Position numbers and translations under genes: made by a program
Part shown: piece after piece, positions 35,062-43,851 of the stretch
Layout of the letters: every line of letters begins with the position of its first letter
How positions within the stretch are numbered: the stretch's first letter is position 1
Assembly (NCBI GenBank): GCA_028688995.1
Contig: JAQTXB010000003.1
Span: forward strand, 204,000 to 267,999
Source of the DNA: Aliarcobacter sp.
GTDB taxonomy: Bacteria; Campylobacterota; Campylobacteria; Campylobacterales; Arcobacteraceae
Reading direction: 5' to 3'
Length of the DNA stretch: 64,000 bases
Notes under the pieces: generated by a model
What the model saw: the letters and a program-made list of their open reading frames with translations, nothing else
The model's database searches: none
What the model was told of the DNA's origin: nothing

Positions 35062-36084
35062 TTATTTAACCATTATAGCTTCAACTCTTCTGTTTTCAGC
35101 TCTACCTTCAGCAGTTGTATTTGTAGCAACTGGTTTAGTTTCACCATATCCAGTAGCAGTAATTTTTGAAGGATCAACTTTTAATGCTTTTAATGCTTCA
35201 ACAGTTGATGCAGCTCTTCTTTCTGATAATTTTTGATTATAAGCATCAGAACCAACAGAATCTGTGTGAGCAGCAATAGTTGCTTTTAATTTTGGATTAG
35301 CTTTCATCATGTTTGCAAATTCAACAATTCTAGTATTGTAAGAATCTTTAATTACTGATTTATCAGTATCAAAATTGATATTTAAGTTTACTAAAGTCAT
35401 ACATCCAACAGAGTCAACTTTTGCTTTAGCCATTGTATTTGGACATTCGTCTAATGAATCGATAACACCATCACCATCAGAATCTTTTGGAGCTTGTGCA
35501 ACTGGAGCTGGTTTAGCAACAACTGGAGCTGGAGCTTCAACAACTGGAGCTGGTTTAGAAACTTCACCAAATGGAATAGCAAATCCAACGTTATATAATA
35601 AGTTGTTATCTCCATGGTCTGCTTCAATTAAATGTCTAACATCAAATTTTAAAGCAAAATTATCAGCAACTTTATATTTTACACCCGCACCATATTCACC
35701 AAAGATACCATCTTGGTTTCCATTATCTTCAGTATCAAAAATTTCAACACCAGCACCAACTAATGTATATAAAGATACATCTGAAGTTAATTCATACTCT
35801 TTTACTAAGTTAGTGAAAATTCTTGTAATCCCAGTATCAGAATTTGTACCTTCATAGTCTACATCTTCAATTGATCTTAAAAAACCTAGTTCTACTTGAT
35901 CAATAAAAGAGTCAAATTGATTAAAACCTAAACTTAATCCACCATTTGCATAATTTCTATCTAATCCTAAATTACCTTCAGTTAAAGCTCCACCAAATGT
36001 AGGAGTAATTTCATATTTGTAATTTGAGTTAGCAGCTAGCATCATAGTTGCACATGCAACAGTTGATAATAATATTTTTTTCAT
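35062..36084 (-). CDS. OmpA-family outer-membrane protein, copy 2
   Basis: The protein is 340 aa with a signal peptide (about 1-18) and a beta-barrel, then an Ala/Pro-rich linker (APVVEAPAPVVAKPAPVAQAP) absent from copy 1. A type-3-like repeat (DSDGDGVIDSLDECPNT) and the OmpA C-terminal peptidoglycan-binding domain (AAHTDSVGSDAYNQKLSERRA) follow. Its codon use is more polished than that of copy 1, suggesting it is the main, highly expressed protein (inference). Confidence 0.94.
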   Translation of the reverse strand: MKKILLSTVACATMMLAANSNYKYEITPTFGGALTEGNLGLDRNYANGGLSLGFNQFDSFIDQVELGFLRSIEDVDYEGTNSDTGITRIFTNLVKEYELTSDVSLYTLVGAGVEIFDTEDNGNQDGIFGEYGAGVKYKVADNFALKFDVRHLIEADHGDNNLLYNVGFAIPFGEVSKPAPVVEAPAPVVAKPAPVAQAPKDSDGDGVIDSLDECPNTMAKAKVDSVGCMTLVNLNINFDTDKSVIKDSYNTRIVEFANMMKANPKLKATIAAHTDSVGSDAYNQKLSERRAASTVEALKALKVDPSKITATGYGETKPVATNTTAEGRAENRRVEAIMVK

Positions 36085-36142
36085 TGTTTTTCCTTTTTAT
36101 TAAATAATCACGCGAATTATACCAAAATTTTGCTAATTTGCA

Positions 36143-37075
36143 TCACGCAGTAAAAATAGAATTAACAGATTCATTATTGTGAATTCTTCTAATAGCTTCA
36201 CCAATCATAGTTGAGGCTGTTAATACTGTTATCTTTTTAGCATCTTTTCGTGTAGGAATTGTGTCTGAAATAACTAATTCATCCAATTCACCTTTCTCAA
36301 TTCTTTCATATGCAGGTCCACTTAAAACTCCATGAGTACAACATGCCATTACAGAATTTGCACCTTTTTTCTTTAAAACTTCAGCAGCTTTTACTAATGT
36401 TCCAGCAGTATCAACCATATCATCTACTAAAATAACATCTTTACCTTTTACTTCACCAATGATATTCATAACTTCAGAAACATTTGCTTTTTCTCTTTTT
36501 TTATCAACTATAACTAAATCATAACCTAGTTTATCAGCATAAGATCTAGCACGTGTTACTCCACCAATATCAGGACTTGCAATGATTGGATTAGCTAAGT
36601 TTTTAGATTTAATATAATTTTTGAATAAAATAGATCCAAATAAATTATCTGCTGGAATATTAAAAAAACCTTGAATTTGAGCTGCATGTAAATCAATAGT
36701 TACAACTCTTGAAATACCAGCCTTTTCTAAAATATCAGCAACTAATTTTGCAGTTATTGGAACTCTTGGTGCTGCTTTTCTATCTTGTCTTGCATATCCA
36801 TAATATGGAATAACTGCAGAGATTGTTTTTGCACTTGATCTTTTTAGTGCATCAACCATAATTAATAGTTCCATTAAATTGTCATTTGTTGGAGCGCAAG
36901 TTGGTTGAATTATAAATACATCTTGACCTCTTACACTTTCTGTAATTTGAACAGAGATTTCTCCATCACTAAATTTATTAAGTGTTGCATTTGATACATT
37001 CATACCTAAATATTCCGCTACTTTTACTGCAAATTCAGGATTAGCTGAACCACTAAAAAGTTTAAATGTTGACAT
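36143..37075 (-). CDS. prs: Ribose-phosphate pyrophosphokinase
   Basis: Prs makes PRPP from ribose-5-phosphate and ATP for nucleotide, His and Trp synthesis. It is 310 aa, normal for class I. Motifs: FSDGEISVQITESVRG, the ATP region YYGYARQDRK, the flexible loop KKREKANVSE and the PRPP-binding VILVDDMVDTAGT. Single gene, with its promoter in the shared intergenic region with the divergent porin. Confidence 0.98.
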   Translation of the reverse strand: MSTFKLFSGSANPEFAVKVAEYLGMNVSNATLNKFSDGEISVQITESVRGQDVFIIQPTCAPTNDNLMELLIMVDALKRSSAKTISAVIPYYGYARQDRKAAPRVPITAKLVADILEKAGISRVVTIDLHAAQIQGFFNIPADNLFGSILFKNYIKSKNLANPIIASPDIGGVTRARSYADKLGYDLVIVDKKREKANVSEVMNIIGEVKGKDVILVDDMVDTAGTLVKAAEVLKKKGANSVMACCTHGVLSGPAYERIEKGELDELVISDTIPTRKDAKKITVLTASTMIGEAIRRIHNNESVNSIFTA

Positions 37076-37163
37076 AAAAATTCCTTACATTTTATTGATT
37101 TCGAATATTATCTAAAGTGTACTTAATGAATATTAAGTTAATCATAAATTAATATAAATATTA

Positions 37164-37184
37164 TTATAATAATGATTATCAATA
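37164..37184. promoter_or_regulatory. Fur-box-like sequence between prs and porin
   Basis: TAATAATGATTATCAAT resembles the Fur consensus GATAATGATAATCATTATC over its central ATAATGATTATCA part. AT-rich background raises the chance of a random match. It is about 170 nt from the porin start and about 90 nt from prs. Confidence 0.35.
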
Positions 37185-37222
37185 AAATTTTTAAAAAAGT
37201 AAGCAGATTGTATTTTAAATTA

Positions 37223-37239
37223 TGTATATAAAATATACA
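37223..37239. promoter_or_regulatory. Perfect palindrome TGTATAT-AAA-ATATACA upstream of porin
   Basis: This perfect 7-3-7 palindrome is the best copy of a motif found, with 0-2 changes, near 11269, 17945, 46193, 51499 and 53730. It lies 32 nt upstream of a TATAAT (37272-37277), where a dimeric regulator could act on the porin promoter. Confidence 0.5.
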
Positions 37240-37271
37240 GTATGCTTGTTTATTTTGAATTTTGTTGATGT

Positions 37272-37277
37272 TATAAT
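37272..37277 (+). promoter_or_regulatory. -10 box of the porin promoter
   Basis: Perfect TATAAT, 77 nt upstream of the porin ATG. No good -35 at 16-18 nt, which is common for sigma-70 promoters of Campylobacterota. Confidence 0.45.
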
Positions 37278-37354
37278 TCTATTGTTCTTCTAAAATGAAA
37301 AACTATTAACGCGATGATAGTGATTCAAAATATATTTATTTACAAGGAAAAAAA

Positions 37355-38461
37355 ATGAAAAATCTATTAACAGGTAAGACATTAAGCTTAGCAGCTTGTG
37401 GATTATTATTAAGCACATCTATGGCTTTTGGAGCGAATACAATCGATTCAGCATTTAAAGAAGGTAAAGTTTCAGGAAGTGTAGCTCTATATGGTGAAAA
37501 ACATGACAACAAAAATGGAAATTTAGATTCTGGTTTTGGAAATGGTAATGCTACTGTAGCTTATGAAACTGCATCATTTTATGGATTAAGTGCAAAAGCT
37601 GAATTTAAAGGAAATCTTTATTTAGGTGAAATTGAAAAAGCTGATCATGATAATGCTTATACAAATAACTCTTTAATGACAGAAGCATATATTAAATATG
37701 CAATGGATGGTTTTTCATTAACTGCTGGTAGACAAGCTATTGATTTAGAATGGTTAGGTGATTACAATGAGGCTGTAGTTGCTGCTATAACTGCAATTCC
37801 TGATACAACAGTTGTTATAGGATGGGCGGATAGACAAGCTGAATCTGGAATTGATTTAAGTGAAGATTTTACTGATCTTAATGGAAACAAAGGTGCATAT
37901 GTGCTAGATGTTAAATATGCAGGTTTACAAGGTGTAGAATTTAACCCTTATGCATATTCAGCTCCAGAAGTTGCTGATTGGTATGGATTAAAAACAACAT
38001 TTACAGCTGATTATTTTGGTGCAATTGCACATTATGCTGTATCAGATGAAGATACACAAACTGATGGATCAATTGGACATGTTGAGTTAAATACAACTTT
38101 AGCAGGAATTTCTGGTGCTGTTGGTTATATTAAAACTGATAAAGATGTTGGAGCTGGAAGTATGACTGTAGCTGGTGATAATATCTCTCCATTTGATACA
38201 GGACTTAATACATATTCTGCAGATGCAAAAACAGTGTATGGTTCTTTAGGATATACAATTGTAGATGTTGAATTAGGTGCATTATATGGTGAAACTAAAT
38301 TTGGTACAGATTATAAAGAGAAAGAGTTAAATTTAACTGCTTCTTATCCAATTACTGAGTCTTTAGCTACTTCTGTTTTATATGGAGAAGTTAATGCAGA
38401 TGAAGCAAATGGAGATTCTGACGATAACTATGTATTAGCAAGTGTAGAATATACATTCTAA
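37355..38461 (+). CDS. Outer-membrane porin
   Basis: The protein is 368 aa with a Sec signal peptide (about 1-26, cleaved after AFGA), Gly/Tyr-rich amphipathic strands and terminal aromatic VEYTF. It is typical of the porin family seen in Arcobacter-type genomes and paralogous to the porin at 11382-12449. Biased, even codon use suggests high expression. AAGGAAA ribosome-binding site. The two adjacent inverted repeats downstream mark the end of transcription. Confidence 0.9.
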   Translation: MKNLLTGKTLSLAACGLLLSTSMAFGANTIDSAFKEGKVSGSVALYGEKHDNKNGNLDSGFGNGNATVAYETASFYGLSAKAEFKGNLYLGEIEKADHDNAYTNNSLMTEAYIKYAMDGFSLTAGRQAIDLEWLGDYNEAVVAAITAIPDTTVVIGWADRQAESGIDLSEDFTDLNGNKGAYVLDVKYAGLQGVEFNPYAYSAPEVADWYGLKTTFTADYFGAIAHYAVSDEDTQTDGSIGHVELNTTLAGISGAVGYIKTDKDVGAGSMTVAGDNISPFDTGLNTYSADAKTVYGSLGYTIVDVELGALYGETKFGTDYKEKELNLTASYPITESLATSVLYGEVNADEANGDSDDNYVLASVEYTF

Positions 38462-38470
38462 TATAAACAT

Positions 38471-38494
38471 AATTTAGGAGTTAACTCCTAAATT
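38471..38494 (+). terminator. Palindromic hairpin after porin
   Basis: Perfect 24-nt palindrome (AATTTAGGAGTT and its complement) starting 9 nt after the porin stop. As RNA it would fold into a hairpin of at least 10 bp. No long T-run follows. Confidence 0.55.
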
Positions 38495-38498
38495 ATAA

Positions 38499-38530
38499 AA
38501 CTAAATAAATCTTTTCAGATTTATTTAGTT
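38499..38530 (-). terminator. Hairpin at the end of mnmA
   Basis: A 13-bp A/T-rich stem (38499-38511 / 38518-38530) with a 6-nt loop overlaps the mnmA stop codon and lies between convergent genes, so it may act in both directions. Confidence 0.5.
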
Positions 38531-39555
38531 GACTCTATCCAAGCACTTCCAATTACTTTTTGTCCATCATAAAATACAGCTAATTGTCCAGCCGCAACTC
38601 CAAAAGCAGATTCTTTTAAAGTTATATAAGCTTTTCCATTTTCTATTTTTACATCACATGGTGTTGATGTTGATCTATATCTTAGTTTTACAGTACATGA
38701 AAATTCTGTATCATCAATAAACATATTTAAATCTTTTGCAATAACTTCATTTACTTCTAATGCTTCTTTTTTACCTACAACAATAGTATTATCTTTTGGA
38801 TTTAATTTTGTAACAAAATGTGGATCATGAGCTCCATGAACTGTAAATCCTCTTCTTTTTCCTATTGTGTAGTGTGCATAACCTTTATGTTCACCTACAA
38901 TATTTCCATTTTCATCTAAAACATTTCCAGGCATATCAATATTTGCATGTCTTTTTACAACATCTGTATAAACTGTTTCAACAAAACAAATTTCTTGAGA
39001 TTCACTTTTTTCTGTAATTCTTTTATATGCAGAATCCAATTCAGCACCAAATTTTACAATATCTTCTTTTTTATAAGTACTAAGAGGAAACATCATATAT
39101 GGAAGAGCTTCTTTATCTACTTGAGATAAAAAATAGCTTTGATCTTTTGTTTTATCATCAGCTTCATAGAAGAATTTACCGTCAGTTTTTGCATAGTGTC
39201 CAGTTGCTAAAAAATTAGCTCCATGTTCTTGAGCAAACTTTAACATAGCACCAAATTTAATTTGTTTATTACATTTAACACAAGGGTTTGGAGTTGTTCC
39301 TTGTAAATAAGAATCTACAAAATAGTCATAAATTTCAGCTGTAAATTTATCAGCTAAATCTAATATATGATATTTAATATTTAAAAACTTAGCTACATCT
39401 TCTATATAACCTAAATTTCTCTCGTGATAACCATCAGTTCTATTATGAAGTTTTAAGTAAACACCCTCAACTTCATATCCATCTTTTTGTAGCATATAAG
39501 CAGTTACTGAAGAATCAATCCCACCACTCATACCAACCATTACTTTTTTTTGCAT
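38521..39555 (-). CDS. mnmA: tRNA-specific 2-thiouridylase
   Basis: MnmA thiolates U34 of tRNA-Lys, -Glu and -Gln. The protein is 344 aa with ATP PP-loop GMSGGIDSS at residues 8-16, catalytic Cys in NPCVKCN (about residue 92) and second Cys in SQEICFV (about 193). The tRNA-Glu(TTC) and tRNA-Lys(TTT) at the end of this window are two of its expected substrates. It starts 2 nt after folK and is probably co-transcribed. Confidence 0.97.
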   Translation of the reverse strand: MQKKVMVGMSGGIDSSVTAYMLQKDGYEVEGVYLKLHNRTDGYHERNLGYIEDVAKFLNIKYHILDLADKFTAEIYDYFVDSYLQGTTPNPCVKCNKQIKFGAMLKFAQEHGANFLATGHYAKTDGKFFYEADDKTKDQSYFLSQVDKEALPYMMFPLSTYKKEDIVKFGAELDSAYKRITEKSESQEICFVETVYTDVVKRHANIDMPGNVLDENGNIVGEHKGYAHYTIGKRRGFTVHGAHDPHFVTKLNPKDNTIVVGKKEALEVNEVIAKDLNMFIDDTEFSCTVKLRYRSTSTPCDVKIENGKAYITLKESAFGVAAGQLAVFYDGQKVIGSAWIESTK

Positions 39556-39557
39556 TG

Positions 39558-40034
39558 TTACATCCTTTTTAAAGGAATAATCACTGACTCTCTATTTGCC
39601 CAATTTTTGTGAGGAATAATTAAATTTTCTGTATTTATTTTTTTATTATCAAAAAATATTATATCTATATCCAAGGTTCTAGGCGCATCTTGAAAGGATC
39701 GCTTTCTTCCGAATTTATTTTCATATCTTTGCATTGCTTTTAAAAAAGCATTAGGAGAAAGATTTGTTTTGAGCGAAATTATACCATTTAAAAAATCACT
39801 TTGCTCTAGGAATCCAAAGGGAGGATTTTGTAATAGTGGCGAAGTCATAAGTAAAGTAAATCTTGCATCTTTTTTTAAACATAAGATTAATTTATCAAAT
39901 ATTCTTTTTGAATTTCCAATATTTCCCCCAATTCCAATGGTTACACTATATTTCTTTTTTGAAATAAGATTGAATTTTTTAGGAAAATTACTAGAATAAA
40001 AAAGTGTTAAAGTAGGGGATAATTTTTTTTTCAA
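39558..40034 (-). CDS. folK: 2-amino-4-hydroxy-6-hydroxymethyldihydropteridine pyrophosphokinase
   Basis: FolK transfers pyrophosphate from ATP to the pterin in folate synthesis. It is 158 aa. Typical motifs are IGIGGNIGNS near residue 32, SPLLQNPPFG and the signature FGRKRSFQDAPRTLDIDIIFF. The first about 28 residues before the conserved core are longer than usual, so a later start is possible. It forms part of a conserved folK/pepQ/aroQ neighbourhood of Campylobacterota. Confidence 0.95.
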   Translation of the reverse strand: MKKKLSPTLTLFYSSNFPKKFNLISKKKYSVTIGIGGNIGNSKRIFDKLILCLKKDARFTLLMTSPLLQNPPFGFLEQSDFLNGIISLKTNLSPNAFLKAMQRYENKFGRKRSFQDAPRTLDIDIIFFDNKKINTENLIIPHKNWANRESVIIPLKRM

Positions 40035-40107
40035 ATTTCTCTCTTTTTGAGCAAAAAAATAAACCTGATAAAATAAATCAAGATTTATTTTTTACTATTT
40101 TTTTGTT

Positions 40108-41133
40108 TTATAGGATTATTGCTTTCCCATTTTGCATTACAACTGTATCTTCAATTCTAACACCAAATTCATCTGGGAGATAGATACCTGGTTCTATTGT
40201 AAATACCATATTATCCTCAATTATAACATCTGATTTAGAATTAATAACTGGAAACTCATGAATATCAAGTCCTACCCCGTGACCAGTGCTGTGAACAAAA
40301 TATTTTCCATATCCAGACTTATCAATTACATCCCTAGTTAATTTGTCAATTTGAGATGCTTTCATTCCAACTCTTGCTTTTTCAATTGCATTTAGTTGAG
40401 CTTTTAAAACAATATCGTATACTTTTTGATGTTTTTCATTTTTGAATTTTTGCTCTCTTTTAAAATTAAAATTCTCAAAATCAACATGACTTGTACAAGT
40501 TCTATCAGAACAATATCTTTTATATTTAATTCCTGCATCAACTAACAATAAATCATGTAGTTTTAATTTTTTTGAAGTAGGCAGTGCATGGGGTTTTGCA
40601 GCATTTTCATTTATTGCAACAATTGGTTCAAAAGAGATATTAAGTTTACCTATTTGACTCATTTTTTCAAATGCTTTAAAATATAAAAATTGTTCAGTTT
40701 GATTAAAACCATTTTTTCTAATGAATTTTGCTAACTCTTTAAAACCCTCACGTCCAGCAACGGCGGCTTTTTTTAATAAGATAATCTCTTTATCGCTTTT
40801 TATCACTCTTTTTAGTTTTGAGAAATTTGCTTTTGCAATAAATTGAGTTTTTAAAGCCTCTGTTAAATTTGTATATGTAGAATAAGTGAAATCATTTGGA
40901 TCAAAGACTATTTTTTTAATTTTATTTTTTCTTAGAATCTCTTTTGTTGTTTCTATTAAGTTTGATGATTGAACTACTTCACAATTTTTTGCATACTCTT
41001 TTGCTTCGATGATATATCTGGCATCTGTTATAAAATATTTTTCTTCACCAAGATTTAAAAAAATAACATTATCACAAGAAAATTTGCATTCAAAATATAT
41101 TGCATTCTCATTTTGAAGAATAAAGTTTTTCAT
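40108..41133 (-). CDS. M24-family aminopeptidase (Xaa-Pro peptidase type)
   Basis: The protein is 341 aa. The N-terminal creatinase-like domain is followed by the pita-bread M24 fold with metal ligands in LLVDAGIKYKRYCSDRT (two Asp), HSTGHGVGLDIHE (His), TIEPGIY (Glu) and VRIEDTVV (Glu). It should remove N-terminal residues preceding proline. In Helicobacter the equivalent gene, called pepQ, also lies next to folK and aroQ. It is divergent from aroQ. Confidence 0.92.
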   Translation of the reverse strand: MKNFILQNENAIYFECKFSCDNVIFLNLGEEKYFITDARYIIEAKEYAKNCEVVQSSNLIETTKEILRKNKIKKIVFDPNDFTYSTYTNLTEALKTQFIAKANFSKLKRVIKSDKEIILLKKAAVAGREGFKELAKFIRKNGFNQTEQFLYFKAFEKMSQIGKLNISFEPIVAINENAAKPHALPTSKKLKLHDLLLVDAGIKYKRYCSDRTCTSHVDFENFNFKREQKFKNEKHQKVYDIVLKAQLNAIEKARVGMKASQIDKLTRDVIDKSGYGKYFVHSTGHGVGLDIHEFPVINSKSDVIIEDNMVFTIEPGIYLPDEFGVRIEDTVVMQNGKAIIL

Positions 41134-41209
41134 AAAAAGCCTTTAATTTGGTATTGTTTAACATAAATTTAATTATAATCTTACCTAAAATTTATAAAAG
41201 GAATATAAT

Positions 41210-41680
41210 ATGAAAATTGCCGTAATCCAAGGCCCAAACTTAAATATGTTAGGAATTAGAGAACAACACATTTATGGTTCAATGGGATTGGAACAAATTC
41301 ATGAACAATTAAAAGCAGCAGCTACTCAAAATGGGGTTGAAATAGAGTTTTTTCAATCAAATTTAGAAGGTGAAATTGTTGATAGAATTCAAGAGTGTTT
41401 AGGAACAGTTGATGGAATTATGATAAATCCAGCTGCTTATTCTCACACATCAATAGCTATAAAAGATGCTTTAAGTGCGGTATCTATGCCAGTAGTTGAA
41501 GTACATATTTCAAACATTTATAAAAGAGAAGAGTTTAGACAAAAATCAATAACTGCGGGTGCTTCAACAGGTGTTATTTCTGGATTTGGACCATTTGGTT
41601 ATCATATGGGTTTAATTGCTTTAATGCAAATAATTTCTGAAGTTAAAGCAATCTCTGAAGCTCAACAAAAAAATGCTTAA
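41210..41680 (+). CDS. aroQ: 3-dehydroquinate dehydratase, type II
   Basis: AroQ dehydrates 3-dehydroquinate in the shikimate pathway. The 156-aa length is normal. Motifs: [17 protein letters not shown] with the catalytic Tyr, [28 protein letters not shown] and the His-containing [15 protein letters not shown]. It starts the plus-strand group aroQ-hydrolase-sppA, with AAAGGAA upstream of the ATG. Confidence 0.97.
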   Translation: MKIAVIQGPNLNMLGIREQHIYGSMGLEQIHEQLKAAATQNGVEIEFFQSNLEGEIVDRIQECLGTVDGIMINPAAYSHTSIAIKDALSAVSMPVVEVHISNIYKREEFRQKSITAGASTGVISGFGPFGYHMGLIALMQIISEVKAISEAQQKNA

Positions 41681-41692
41681 TAGCCAAAAATT

Positions 41693-42916
41693 ATGAAAAT
41701 AATAAGTGCTAATTGGGTTATAACTTGCGACGAAAACAATAGTATCATTAAAAATGGTGCTGTTGTTTATGATGAAAAAATTCTAGAAATAGATACCCTT
41801 TTTAATATAGAAAAAAAATATCCAAATATTCAAATCTTAAAACTTGAAGATAACTCAGTTTTAATGCCTGGCCTTATAAATTCCCATGTACATTTAGAAT
41901 TTAGTTCAAATACAACAACTTTAAAATATGGTAATTTTATGTCATGGTTAAACTCTGTGATTAAAAGTAGAGATGATTTAATAAATAAAGCTGACAAAAA
42001 ACTAATCTCTACAAAACTAGATAGAATGAAAAAAACAGGAACTACAACAATTGGAGCCATATCTTCTTACTCTTTTGATATGGAGCCATGTGTAAAAAGT
42101 CCAATTAATACAGTATTTTTTTGTGAAGTAATTGGTTCAAAAGGTGATATGGTTGATACTTTATTTGCTGATTTCAAAGATAGATTAAAAAATGCAAAAA
42201 AATTTAAATCAAAAAGTTTTATACCAGCAATTGCAATTCATTCACCATATTCAGTTCACCCTTTTTTAGTAAGGGAGAGTTTAAATCTTGCACGTATAGA
42301 AGATTTAGCTGTTAGTTCACATTTTTTAGAATCACCTGAAGAGTTTTCTTGGCTTCATAAAGATGAAGGATCTTTTTTAGATTTTTTTAAAAACTTTTTA
42401 GGACAAGAAACAGCAGTTTCAAAACCTATGGAATTTTTAAATCTATTTTCAAATATTAAGAATCTCTCTTTTACGCACTGTGTGGAAGCTAGTGTTGATG
42501 ATTTATCAAAAATTAGAAGTTTAGGCGCAAGTATAAATCACTGTGTTACTTCAAATAGAGTTTTAAATAATAGTAAATTAGATTTATCAAAACTGGAAGA
42601 TATTCCATTTACTATTGGAACAGATGGACTTAGTTCTAATAACTCTTTATCAATGTTTGATGAATTAAGAAATGCTTTAATGATTCATTTTCAAGAGAAT
42701 GTTGTGGATTTTTCAAAGATTTTATTAAAAGCTGCTACTGTAAATGGAGCAAAGGCTTTGGGTTTGAATAAAGGAATAATCAAAAAAGATTTTGATTCAG
42801 ATATGATAGCTTTTACTTTACCTGATGAAGTGGAAGATATGGAAGATTTACCAATGCAAATTATTTTGCATACAAAATTCGTAGATAAAGTAATAATAGG
42901 AGGAGAGTTTGTTTAA
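41693..42916 (+). CDS. Metal-dependent amidohydrolase, aminofutalosine deaminase-like
   Basis: This 407-aa amidohydrolase has metal-ligand motifs NSHVHLEFS (HxH, about residue 66), FTHC and GTDGLSSNN (Asp near 305). It belongs to the chlorohydrolase/TrzN-like group. In Helicobacter and Campylobacter the relative next to aroQ/sppA is assigned as 6-aminodeoxyfutalosine deaminase of the futalosine menaquinone pathway. That role is likely but not proven by sequence. It overlaps the sppA start by 8 nt. Confidence 0.82.
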   Translation: MKIISANWVITCDENNSIIKNGAVVYDEKILEIDTLFNIEKKYPNIQILKLEDNSVLMPGLINSHVHLEFSSNTTTLKYGNFMSWLNSVIKSRDDLINKADKKLISTKLDRMKKTGTTTIGAISSYSFDMEPCVKSPINTVFFCEVIGSKGDMVDTLFADFKDRLKNAKKFKSKSFIPAIAIHSPYSVHPFLVRESLNLARIEDLAVSSHFLESPEEFSWLHKDEGSFLDFFKNFLGQETAVSKPMEFLNLFSNIKNLSFTHCVEASVDDLSKIRSLGASINHCVTSNRVLNNSKLDLSKLEDIPFTIGTDGLSSNNSLSMFDELRNALMIHFQENVVDFSKILLKAATVNGAKALGLNKGIIKKDFDSDMIAFTLPDEVEDMEDLPMQIILHTKFVDKVIIGGEFV

Positions 42917-43793
42917 TTTTTTTAGAGTACTTTTTTCACCAATAATTGCTATTTTAGATTTTATTACTAAATATTTTAAAACAATTGTTTTTTTAACAAT
43001 TATATATTTTATAGTAGTTCCCTCAGATGAAAATTTAACTGATACTAATAGTCATACAAATTTACAAAAAATAGAATTAACTGGTCCAATAATGGATGTT
43101 TCAAAAACATTAGAAGAGATTCAAAAAGCAAAAGAGAATAAAAATATAAAAGGTGTTTTATTTGTTGTAAATTCTCCAGGAGGTGCAGTTGCTCCATCTG
43201 TTGAGTTAGCTTATGCAATTAAAGAGTTAAAAGAGATTAAACCAGTTGTTGTATATGCAAGTGGAGTGATTGCAAGTGGAAGTTATTATGCTTCTATTTG
43301 GGCAAATAAAATTATTGCAAATCCTGGAAGTATGGTAGGTTCTATTGGGGTTATTATGCAAGGTGTAAATGCTGAAGAACTTATGCAAAAAATTGGAGTT
43401 TCAACTCAAACTGTAAAAGCAGGAAAGTATAAAGAGTCAGGAACACCAACAAGAAAATGGTTTGATTATGAAGAAAAACAACTTCAAAGTGTAATTGATG
43501 ATACATATAATATGTTTGTATCAGATGTTGCAAGTGCAAGAAAGCTTGATGTAAAAAATCAGACAATATTTGCTGATGCAAAAATATTTACTTCAAAACA
43601 AGCAAAAGAAGTTGGTTTAGTTGATGAAGTTGCAACTTTATCTTATGCTCAAAATAGTTTGATAACTCTTAGTGAAGTTAAAAATCCAGTTTGGAATAAA
43701 GAAGATAAATTTGAGAAATTTATGGATAAATTAATTAGTGAAGCAGTTTCAAATATAAGCATGAATTTAGTTAGTGGATTAAAAGCGTATTAA
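42909..43793 (+). CDS. sppA: Signal peptide peptidase SppA (S49)
   Basis: This 294-aa protein is the short form of the family. An N-terminal TM helix (about 20-40) is followed by the periplasmic S49 serine protease domain with the nucleophile Ser in ASGVIASGSYYAS and the Lys in VKAGKYKESGTP. It degrades cleaved signal peptides at the inner membrane. The TTG start at 42909 lies 3 nt after AGGAG, inside the preceding gene, suggesting coupled translation. Confidence 0.93.
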   Translation: MFNFFRVLFSPIIAILDFITKYFKTIVFLTIIYFIVVPSDENLTDTNSHTNLQKIELTGPIMDVSKTLEEIQKAKENKNIKGVLFVVNSPGGAVAPSVELAYAIKELKEIKPVVVYASGVIASGSYYASIWANKIIANPGSMVGSIGVIMQGVNAEELMQKIGVSTQTVKAGKYKESGTPTRKWFDYEEKQLQSVIDDTYNMFVSDVASARKLDVKNQTIFADAKIFTSKQAKEVGLVDEVATLSYAQNSLITLSEVKNPVWNKEDKFEKFMDKLISEAVSNISMNLVSGLKAY

Positions 43794-43815
43794 TTTAGAT
43801 TTTAAGATAAAGGAT

Positions 43816-43845
43816 AAAGGTGAAGTTTTTACTTCACCTTTTTTT
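43816..43845 (+). terminator. Rho-independent terminator of sppA
   Basis: An 11-bp stem (43816-43826 / 43831-43841) with loop TTTT runs directly into T residues on the plus strand. It lies between convergent sppA and ackA. Confidence 0.85.
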
Positions 43846-43851
43846 ATGAAA

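Noticed and set aside
35375..35857. 160-codon plus-strand frame across the second OmpA gene
   Set aside because: It is antisense to a clear OmpA gene; its Ser/Thr/Pro/Ala-rich composition is the shadow of the Ala/Pro linker and barrel codons.
39558..40034. Possible frameshift or fusion at the extended FolK N-terminus
   Set aside because: The extra residues are in frame and lack any domain; a later start codon is an adequate explanation.
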